From Deltaproteobacteria bacterium (GTDB lineage Bacteria > Myxococcota_A > Polyangia > HGW-17), in NCBI GenBank assembly GCA_003249585.1, contig QKIM01000356.1, positions 1 to 6,195 on the forward strand: 6,195 nucleotides of DNA, written 5' to 3'. Positions 1 through 4,688 of this stretch are shown here, one piece after another; position 1 is the stretch's first letter; every line of letters begins with the position of its first letter. The position numbers and the translations under genes are program-made. The notes under the pieces were generated by a model that did no database searches, had not been told where the DNA came from, and saw nothing but the letters and a program-made list of their open reading frames with translations.

Positions 1-396
1 GGTGGTGCCGTCCTGCTGAGAGCCGTTCACGCAGATGTCGGTGCCGGTGCACTCGGTGGTGTCATCCCAGGTGCCCTCGGCGTTGCACAGCTCCACGTCG
101 CCGCCCTCGTCGTTGAGACCGCAGGTCGTGGTGCCCAGCTGGGTGGAGTCCTGGGTGCACCCGCCCACGGTGCAGTTGGCGGAGTCGACCCAGGCGCCGT
201 CGACACAGTCCTGATAGAGGAAACCGGTGCCATTGCAAGCCGTGGTGCCGATCTGGGTGGCGTCGTTGGTGCACTCGTCGGTGCCGGTGCACGTGGCGGT
301 GTCTGCCCAGAGGCCGTCGACACAGCTCTGCACGAAGACGCCTTCGCCGTTGTATCCGCAGACGGTCGTCCCGTTCTGGGTTTCGCCTTCGGTACA
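1..396 (-). repeat. Tandem Cys/Trp protein modules (3 complete, 1 partial)
   Basis: These are coding tandem repeats within the left-edge lipoprotein, about 114 to 126 bases each. The modules begin at residues C33, C74, C112 and C154. The shared pattern is C-x4-TQ-x-GTT-x-C, then 9 to 11 residues to the next Cys, then a G-x-W-x-D segment and a fourth Cys. The array continues past base 1, so the copy number is unknown. Confidence 0.8.
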
Positions 397-492
397 CTCG
401 GTGTTGTTGTTGTTGCTGGAGTCGTCGTCACAGGCGGACGCGAGCCCCAACGTCAGAAAAATGGTCAGTACGAGCAGGATCTGAGTTTTCAT
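1..492 (-). CDS. Cys-rich repeat lipoprotein, 3' end outside window
   Basis: I do not recognise a named family. The frame starts at ATG 492 and stays open to base 1, giving 164 residues without a stop. The first 20 residues are a signal peptide (MKTQ, then a hydrophobic stretch) ending in LASA-C21, a plausible though not ideal lipobox, so a lipid-anchored export product is inferred. A CDDDSSNNNN linker follows. From residue 33 come tandem modules starting at C33, C74, C112 and C154 (38 to 42 residues apart). Each complete one has four Cys, a TQxGTTxC motif, an aromatic or acidic middle and a C-(V/N)-(D/A)-x-G-x-W-x-D segment. The fourth is cut by the window edge. Such Cys/Gly/Trp modules are common in secreted proteins of myxobacteria and relatives. 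A binding or structural surface role is only a guess. An AAGGAG site six bases before the ATG supports the start. Confidence 0.85.
   Translation of the reverse strand, partial: MKTQILLVLTIFLTLGLASACDDDSSNNNNTECTEGETQNGTTVCGYNGEGVFVQSCVDGLWADTATCTGTDECTNDATQIGTTACNGTGFLYQDCVDGAWVDSANCTVGGCTQDSTQLGTTTCGLNDEGGDVELCNAEGTWDDTTECTGTDICVNGSQQDGTT
403..414. repeat. (GTT)4 trinucleotide run encoding Asn4
   Basis: Four perfect GTT units (AAC on the coding minus strand) encode N27-N30 in the flexible linker after the lipid-anchored Cys of the left-edge lipoprotein. Length changes would stay in frame and alter only the spacer between anchor and repeats. Confidence 0.7.
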
Positions 493-498
493 GAAATT

Positions 499-504
499 CT
501 CCTT
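499..504 (-). promoter_or_regulatory. Ribosome binding site of left-edge lipoprotein
   Basis: AAGGAG on the minus strand lies six bases before the ATG at 492, which fixes the start. An A8 tract (511-518) precedes it in the leader and may keep the site unstructured. Confidence 0.75.
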
Positions 505-559
505 ATTCGATTTTTTTTCAAGACTTACCCACAAACAGGGCAATCCTGGTGGACACGGT

Positions 560-587
560 ACCATACCCCATCACCGGTCTTTTGCAA
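560..587 (-). promoter_or_regulatory. Candidate sigma-70-type promoter for left-edge lipoprotein
   Basis: On the minus strand TTGCAA (587-582), a 16-base spacer and TATGGT (565-560) match four of six consensus bases in each box. They lie in the 152-base gap between the two minus-strand lipoprotein genes, about 70 bases before the start codon. This suggests that the left-edge gene has its own transcript. It rests on pattern matching only. Confidence 0.35.
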
Positions 588-644
588 GGGTGGGAATACA
601 CTTTTTTCGCTACGGCGAACACGGCCGAAATTACGCTCTTTCCT

Positions 645-1295
645 TTAGGCCTCGGGCTCGACACAAACCTGCATCACCACCATGTCGTAGCATTCGCCGA
701 TGGGGTCGGGACACTCGGTGTTGTCGGAGCATTGCCCCGTGCAGTACTTCGTCCCGCCGTTGCGGTCCATGCACAGGCCGCTCTCGCAGTCGAATTCGTC
801 CTCGCATGCCTCGCCACGGGCAAGACAGCCACGAAGACCCTCCACACAGCAGGCGCGGCTGAAGGTCTCGCCGTCCACGGGCAGGTTCTCGCACCGGTAC
901 CCGTCGGCACAGTCGGAGCTGTCGATGCAGTCGGTCGACTCCACGCAGGAGTCCTCGGCCAGCGTCACCTCCGAGGAGAGTCCGTCCTCGTTGCACGTGA
1001 GAGTTTCGGCCACACAGGTCCCGTTGTCGCAGACGGGCAGTTCAGCATCCAGGCAGTCCTCGCTGTCGATGCATTCGGCCAGGGCCTCGCAGGAATGGGT
1101 GTCCACGTTGCAGGTCTCGTCCAGTCCGGCGCAGTCCAGGGCCGAATTGCACCGCCCCGTGTCTGGAGTGCAGGCCCCGTCGGCGCCACAGACCTCCCAG
1201 GCGGCACAGCTGTCTGCCGTGCAGCCCGTGGCGTCATCGTCGTCACAGGCGGTGAAGGTGAACAAAAGCGCAGCAATCAGAACAGAGCGGACCAT
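645..1295 (-). CDS. Cys-rich secreted lipoprotein, 216 aa
   Basis: I do not recognise a named family. A signal peptide (residues 1-16, MVRS then a hydrophobic core) ends in FTA-C17, a lipobox-like site with an unusual Phe at -3, followed by four Asp. The rest has 28 further cysteines, so essentially the whole protein should be held by disulfides, and export to an oxidising compartment is inferred. A short motif recurs: two Cys six residues apart with Asp or Glu before the second. It is seen at C49/55, C75/81, C117/123, C123/129, C164/170 and C189/195, usually followed by 5 to 8 residues and another Cys. The pattern recalls small extracellular disulfide modules of delta-proteobacterial surface proteins. 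Homology to any animal Cys module is not shown. The start is supported by AAAGGGAG five bases upstream. A 152-base gap to the next minus-strand gene argues against tight co-expression. Confidence 0.88.
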   Translation of the reverse strand: MVRSVLIAALLFTFTACDDDDATGCTADSCAAWEVCGADGACTPDTGRCNSALDCAGLDETCNVDTHSCEALAECIDSEDCLDAELPVCDNGTCVAETLTCNEDGLSSEVTLAEDSCVESTDCIDSSDCADGYRCENLPVDGETFSRACCVEGLRGCLARGEACEDEFDCESGLCMDRNGGTKYCTGQCSDNTECPDPIGECYDMVVMQVCVEPEA

Positions 1296-1300
1296 GGTGT

Positions 1301-1308
1301 CTCCCTTT
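1301..1308 (-). promoter_or_regulatory. Ribosome binding site of 216-aa lipoprotein
   Basis: AAAGGGAG on the minus strand ends five bases before the ATG at 1295 and selects this start. Confidence 0.7.
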
Positions 1309-1346
1309 CGTGGTAAAGCCCTCCAACATTTGGGGGCAAGACCGGG

Positions 1347-1375
1347 ACTCTACCATGGAAAGTTCCTGGAACCAA
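1347..1375 (-). promoter_or_regulatory. Candidate promoter for 216-aa lipoprotein
   Basis: On the minus strand TTGGTT (1375-1370), a 17-base spacer and TAGAGT (1352-1347) form a weak sigma-70-like pair about 50 bases before the ATG. It lies in the 172-base divergent gap shared with the expansin gene. The match is modest, three and four of six bases. Confidence 0.3.
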
Positions 1376-1394
1376 CTCCTCCGCCTCTTTTTTC

Positions 1395-1424
1395 TTTACG
1401 TCTCACCCTGTCGTGTTCTATGCT
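1395..1424 (+). promoter_or_regulatory. Candidate promoter for expansin gene
   Basis: TTTACG (1395-1400), an 18-base spacer and TATGCT (1419-1424) match four of six consensus bases each, about 44 bases before the ATG. A pyrimidine-rich tract (1382-1397) overlaps the -35 box. This is a weak pattern-based call. Confidence 0.3.
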
Positions 1425-1454
1425 CTCCTCGCGGCCATACCTCCACAGATGACC

Positions 1455-1463
1455 AAGGGAGAG
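1455..1463 (+). promoter_or_regulatory. Ribosome binding site of expansin gene
   Basis: AAGGGAGAG ends four bases before the ATG at 1468 and supports that start. Confidence 0.7.
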
Positions 1464-1467
1464 ACGC

Positions 1468-2199
1468 ATGAAATCCATCCTCCTGCTCATTACACTGGGG
1501 CTCCATGCCACCTCCTGCGGCGGTGGAGGCCAGAGCCACTCCTACAATAATTATTTCGACGCCGACGGGGGTGTCTACAGCGAGACCTTCACCGGCGGCG
1601 AGTTCCACCTGGGCCCTGTGGAGTGGGACGGCAGCATTTGGAATTCCTGCGCGCCCTACCCCTCCTCCATCCAGACCATAGAGGGGATCTACCTGGCGGG
1701 GCTGGAGCTCACCCACAACGGAGACGGGCAGCTGTGCGACGCGTGCATCCGCTTGGAAACGGACATGGGCAAGGAACTCACCCTGCGGGTGGTCACCACG
1801 GGCGTCACCACCCAGAACAGCATCGACGTCTCCCCCGAGGCCTACGAGATCCTGAATTCCGGCGAGTACCCACGGCTCATGTCCTGGTACGTCACCCGCT
1901 GCCCCGACAACGGCGAGACCATCCGGTACCAGTTTCAGACGGGGGCCAACGTGTGGTGGACCAGCCTGTGGGTGCGGAACATCGCCCTGCCCCTCGAAGC
2001 CGTCGAGGTTCGGAGCACCAACCACACCGACTGGCAGGCACTGACCCGGGGCTCCGACGGCACGTACACCGACGCGAGCGGATTTGGCGAGGGTTCCTTC
2101 ACGCTGCGCCTCACCTCCATCGACGGGCAGGTCATCGAGGACACCTTCGACGGCTTCGAGCCCGGCGGGATCCTCTCCTCCTCCTCCCAGTTCCAGTAA
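1468..2199 (+). CDS. Bacterial expansin-like lipoprotein (YoaJ/EXLX1 type)
   Basis: Expansins loosen cell walls by disturbing non-covalent polysaccharide contacts without hydrolysis. They combine a double-psi beta-barrel (D1) with a CBM63-type domain (D2). From memory, this 243-residue product aligns with Bacillus subtilis YoaJ over almost its full length. D1 spans about residues 36-140 and contains CDAC (90-93) and SIDVSPEAY (118-126), where D120 matches the essential YoaJ Asp82. D2 spans about 148-227 and contains VWWTSLWVRN (162-171), where W163/W164 match the cellulose-binding W125/W126. It ends with a typical FTLRLTSIDGQ (211-221). The third binding aromatic, Y157 of YoaJ, aligns with D197, although Y200 is close by. 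The loop before D120 reads VTTGVTTQN, so YoaJ Asp71 and Tyr73 appear to be absent. The N-terminus has a hydrophobic signal and ATS-C17 followed by GGGG, so a lipid anchor is predicted, unlike the freely secreted expansins of plant-associated bacteria. The gene stands alone on its strand, converging on the 608-residue lipoprotein. Confidence 0.85.
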   Translation: MKSILLLITLGLHATSCGGGGQSHSYNNYFDADGGVYSETFTGGEFHLGPVEWDGSIWNSCAPYPSSIQTIEGIYLAGLELTHNGDGQLCDACIRLETDMGKELTLRVVTTGVTTQNSIDVSPEAYEILNSGEYPRLMSWYVTRCPDNGETIRYQFQTGANVWWTSLWVRNIALPLEAVEVRSTNHTDWQALTRGSDGTYTDASGFGEGSFTLRLTSIDGQVIEDTFDGFEPGGILSSSSQFQ

Positions 2200-2230
2200 C
2201 CCCCCTTCATCCTTATAGGATCAGTGGTGG
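2200..2230. other. Convergent spacer without visible terminator
   Basis: These 31 bases separate the stop codons of the expansin and the 608-residue lipoprotein genes. I see no GC-rich hairpin followed by a T-run on either strand. Either termination is factor-dependent or the transcripts overlap. Confidence 0.5.
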
Positions 2231-4057
2231 TCAGTTGGGGACGCAGTAGTAGTCGTCGTCGGGGGGCGCCGTGAAGGTGGATCCGATGTCAAGCCCCAGG
2301 GTCCCCGTCTCGTCCTCGTAGCCGATGGTGGCGGAGTAGCTGGACCCGACCCAGTTCGCACGGTCATAGGAGACCTCGAAGGCGTTGGATCCTTCATAGA
2401 GCCGAAGCTGGAAGGAGGCCTTGTGGTCAGAATAGGCATATCGGTACACCTGGTACCACTCCAGGATGAAGACGCGGTTGGGTGAGGTGCCCGTGGTCTG
2501 ATAGAGCAGGCGTGCATCGGCCCAAACGTCCTGTTCGTAGACGAGATCGTCCCAAAAGACATAGATCGCCGCATTGGGGGTGGAGGTATTGGGCAGTGTA
2601 GTGTTCGAAAGTATATCGACCCCGGGGTCGCTGCCGAAGGAGACCCAGCCGTTGGTGCACAGATAACCCGTCGTGTATGTCGTGCCGTAGTATGAAAAAG
2701 AGAAGGGGATGGTGAAGGCATAGTGTTCGTCATCCCCATCGGTGTCCGTGGTAAGTTCCGTGCCCGTGGCGTTGATGGACTCGTAGCCGGAGGTCACACT
2801 GCAGGTGTAATCGGTTACGACCGGGGTTTCGCAGACCCCGGAGACGCACTCCTGGGAGAGAGTGGCGCAGTCGGTGCCGTCGGCGAAATACCAGCAGCCG
2901 TAGGCGTCGCTGGCGCAGGACTGGGTCACTGTGCCCGAACAGCGCATCTGCCCCGACGCGCACTGATCGTTGCAGACACAGCTCCCGGACGAACAGCTGC
3001 GGCTCGTGGAGGCACAGTTCGTGACCTCGTCCCAGCCGTAGCAGCCCGAGGCCTGCATGGCGCAGGTCCGGGTCACGTCCCCGAGGCAGTCCGTCTGCCC
3101 CGAGCTGCAGGCGTCGGTGCAGCTGGCCACGCACTGGGCGGTCCCCGAGGAGGTGTCACACACGAGCCCCGTGGATGAGCAGTCCTGTGCGGTCTCCCAG
3201 GCGTAGCAGCCGTAGGTGTCGGCCACACAGTCCTGGCGCAGATCCCCGCTGCACCTGGTGGTGGAATCGGTGCACTCGTTGACGCAGGTGCAGCTTCCTG
3301 CGGAGCAGAGCCTGCCCGTGGTGGAGCAGTCCTCGATGTCCTGCCAGACCCGGCAGCCGTTCCCGTCGGTGGTGCAGGTCTGTGAGGTTGTACCGTCACA
3401 GCGGTCGCCCTCGCCGATGGTGCACTCGTGGGTGCAGGTGTCCACGCAGGCGTACTCCGACCCCGAGAGCATGCAGGTCAGGGAGTTCACCGCGCAGTCC
3501 TGATTGTCCTTCCACTGGGTGCAGCCGTTCTCTCCCATCTGGCAGCTCTGCAGCACCGTGGACTGACAGCGGGTCTCTCCGTCGGTGCAGGCGTCCTGAC
3601 AGGTGTCGGAACACTGGGCCGTCCCCGTGGAGTCGTCACAGATCTGGGTGGACTGGGTGCAGTCCGTCTGTGTCTCCCAGACATAACAGCCCCCGCCGTC
3701 CTGGGCGCACTGCTGCAGGTCATTGCCCGAGCAGCGAGAATCACCCGATGCGCAGAGATCGTTGCAGGTGGTGTCGCACAGGGACGTGTTGAGGGTGCAG
3801 TCCACGTTGCAACTGATCGTCCCTGAGACGAACCCCTCGCCGAGGCAGGTCGCGCCCCCGAGCTCCCCCGTGTCACACTCCTCGCCATCGTCGATCCGCG
3901 CGTTCCCGCACAGGTCCGTGCAGTCGTCCGGGCAGGACGCATAGGACTCCCCGCTGCTGCAGACCCCGTCACCACAAACCCCCGAAGTAGACCCCCCCGC
4001 GCAGGACAAAAGTCCAATCACAAGAAAAAAAGCGATGATGGCGACGTGGATTTTCAT
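2231..4057 (-). CDS. Large Cys-repeat lipoprotein with C-terminal beta domain, 608 aa
   Basis: The product is a predicted surface or periplasmic lipoprotein of unknown function. The signal peptide (1-18) ends in a canonical lipobox LLS-C19, followed by AGGSTSG. Residues 28-46 form a CGDGxC...CPDDC motif. Residues 50-87 (CGN...DDGEECDTGE...) resemble the myxobacterial disulfide repeat. Six tandem modules with eight Cys each occupy residues 98-409. Residues 420-598 form a Cys-poor beta-rich domain with YAFTIPFSFSYYG (446-458), TNGWVSFGS (468-476), PNAAIYVFWDDL (494-505), RVFILEWYQV (528-537) and SATIGYEDETG (575-585). This is reminiscent of nidogen-like domains at the ends of large secreted bacterial proteins, but the assignment is tentative. 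The frame is open upstream to an ATG at 4237. I prefer 4057 because a signal peptide and lipobox begin there and GGGAGGGA lies seven bases before it. The first 60 residues of the longer form would lie antisense to the flavin reductase gene. The gene converges on the expansin gene across 31 bases. Confidence 0.9.
   Translation of the reverse strand: MKIHVAIIAFFLVIGLLSCAGGSTSGVCGDGVCSSGESYASCPDDCTDLCGNARIDDGEECDTGELGGATCLGEGFVSGTISCNVDCTLNTSLCDTTCNDLCASGDSRCSGNDLQQCAQDGGGCYVWETQTDCTQSTQICDDSTGTAQCSDTCQDACTDGETRCQSTVLQSCQMGENGCTQWKDNQDCAVNSLTCMLSGSEYACVDTCTHECTIGEGDRCDGTTSQTCTTDGNGCRVWQDIEDCSTTGRLCSAGSCTCVNECTDSTTRCSGDLRQDCVADTYGCYAWETAQDCSSTGLVCDTSSGTAQCVASCTDACSSGQTDCLGDVTRTCAMQASGCYGWDEVTNCASTSRSCSSGSCVCNDQCASGQMRCSGTVTQSCASDAYGCWYFADGTDCATLSQECVSGVCETPVVTDYTCSVTSGYESINATGTELTTDTDGDDEHYAFTIPFSFSYYGTTYTTGYLCTNGWVSFGSDPGVDILSNTTLPNTSTPNAAIYVFWDDLVYEQDVWADARLLYQTTGTSPNRVFILEWYQVYRYAYSDHKASFQLRLYEGSNAFEVSYDRANWVGSSYSATIGYEDETGTLGLDIGSTFTAPPDDDYYCVPN
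2831..3766 (-). repeat. Six tandem 8-Cys protein modules
   Basis: The modules start at residues C98, C153, C208, C258, C313 and C362 of the 608-residue lipoprotein, with spacings 55, 55, 50, 55 and 49 and a last unit of about 48. In the first the cysteines are 98, 102, 109, 117, 124, 133, 140 and 149. The core is C-x3-C-x6-7-C-x7-C-x6-C-x8-C-x6-C, with an aromatic residue two or three positions after the fifth Cys, usually Trp. Units 1, 2 and 4 have a long final loop (SGTAQC type); units 3, 5 and 6 have a short one (SGSC or SGVC). The units differ clearly from one another in DNA sequence. Confidence 0.85.
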
Positions 4058-4063
4058 GGCCAA

Positions 4064-4071
4064 TCCCTCCC
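4064..4071 (-). promoter_or_regulatory. Ribosome binding site of 608-aa lipoprotein
   Basis: GGGAGGGA on the minus strand ends six bases before the ATG at 4057. With the signal peptide, it decides for this start over the ATG at 4237. Confidence 0.7.
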
Positions 4072-4083
4072 GTTTGGTGCCAT

Positions 4084-4092
4084 ATTGTATCA
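4084..4092 (-). promoter_or_regulatory. Extended -10 promoter for 608-aa lipoprotein
   Basis: TGATACAAT on the minus strand (4092-4084) combines a TGn extension with TACAAT, five of six consensus bases. It would place transcription start roughly 20 bases before the start codon, leaving a short leader containing the ribosome binding site. No good -35 box is seen, which is usual for extended -10 promoters. The site also supports the start at 4057, because it lies inside the longer alternative frame. Confidence 0.45.
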
Positions 4093-4154
4093 CAGTCTGT
4101 ATTGGGCGACCGGGGAATTTTCCTTCGTCCACCATGGTATTTTTCACTTCACGC

Positions 4155-4159
4155 GAGGT
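4155..4159 (+). promoter_or_regulatory. Ribosome binding site of flavin reductase gene
   Basis: GAGGT lies four bases before ATG 4164. The in-frame upstream ATGs at 4035, 4056 and 4134 have no comparable site and would add residues that family members lack. Confidence 0.55.
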
Positions 4160-4163
4160 CATC

Positions 4164-4688
4164 ATGATCCATATCGAGCCCTCAGCCTTCACCGCCCGCC
4201 CCCACCACCTGTGGAACGAACGCTGGTTCCTTCTCACTTCGGGCGATCTCCAGTCGGGCGACTACAACTCCATGACCGTGGCCTGGGGAGGGTTCGGGAC
4301 CATGTGGGGCAAACCCTTCGTCACCATCGTCGTACGCCCGGTCCGGCACACCTTCTCTTTTCTGGAGCGCTACGACAACTTCACCCTCTGCTCCTTCAAG
4401 GAGTCCTTTAAAAAAGAGCTCGTCCTGCTGGGAAGTCAATCAGGGAGGACCATGGACAAGATCAAGGAGTCGGGCCTGACCCCCATCCCTTCCATGCAGG
4501 TCTCTTCCCCCTCCTTCCGGGAGGCGGATCTGATCCTCGAGTGCAAAAAGATGTACTGGGATGATCTCGAACCCGATCATTTCCTCGACGAGAGCATCCA
4601 CGAGAAGTACCCCGAGAAGGACTACCACCGCATGTATTTCGGAGAGATCCTGGCCATCCGCGAGGCAGCCACGGCCCGCGGCATCTAG
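4164..4688 (+). CDS. Flavin reductase-like FMN-binding protein
   Basis: The 174-residue product belongs to the flavin reductase-like split-barrel family, whose members bind FMN and often use NAD(P)H to reduce free flavin or serve as small cytosolic flavoprotein partners. No signal peptide is present. Motifs that fit the family are NSMTVAWGGFG (35-45), RPVRHTFSFLE (58-68), GSQSGRTMDKIKESGLTP (90-107, the flavin-proximal loop) and KDYHRMYFGEI (152-162) near the end. Length and layout match the compact anaerobe-type members, which start with a short lead-in before a WxLLTSGD-like strand (here 21-28). That, with GAGGT upstream, supports the start at 4164. The substrate and partner are unknown. 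The gene converges on etfA, and their stop codons overlap in CTAG. It has no co-directional neighbour in the window, so it is probably monocistronic. I see no convincing promoter in the 106-base divergent gap. Confidence 0.88.
   Translation: MIHIEPSAFTARPHHLWNERWFLLTSGDLQSGDYNSMTVAWGGFGTMWGKPFVTIVVRPVRHTFSFLERYDNFTLCSFKESFKKELVLLGSQSGRTMDKIKESGLTPIPSMQVSSPSFREADLILECKKMYWDDLEPDHFLDESIHEKYPEKDYHRMYFGEILAIREAATARGI
4685..4688. other. Shared CTAG: overlapping convergent stop codons
   Basis: The palindrome CTAG supplies TAG to the flavin reductase gene on the plus strand (4686-4688) and TAG to etfA on the minus strand (4687-4685). The genes overlap by four bases, so any terminator for one must lie within the other. 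Confidence 0.9.

Noticed and set aside
588..630. Hairpin-like segment (TTTCG...CGAAA with an inner GC stem) after the 216-aa lipoprotein gene
   Set aside because: On the transcribed minus strand it is followed by an A-run, not a T-run, and the stems are short. It is not a convincing intrinsic terminator.
549..1316. Plus-strand open frame of 255 codons over the 216-aa lipoprotein
   Set aside because: It is the mirror of a Cys-rich GC-rich gene. The minus-strand frame has signal peptide, lipobox, SD and patterned Cys, while the plus frame is Ala/Val/Gly-rich with no domain logic. The same applies to plus 700-1452.
2831..3766. CRISPR array or mobile-element repeats on the basis of regular spacing
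   Set aside because: The periodicity is a protein-level Cys pattern in an open frame. DNA units are diverged and there are no identical short repeats with unique spacers.
4035..4163. Upstream starts of the flavin reductase at 4035, 4056 or 4134
   Set aside because: They lack a good SD and add residues not seen in the family. 4035 and 4056 would also overlap the opposite lipoprotein gene.
4058..4237. N-terminal extension of the 608-aa lipoprotein to the ATG at 4237
   Set aside because: It would place 60 charged residues before a perfect signal peptide and lipobox, cover the divergent promoter region and run antisense to the reductase start. The SD before 4057 settles it.
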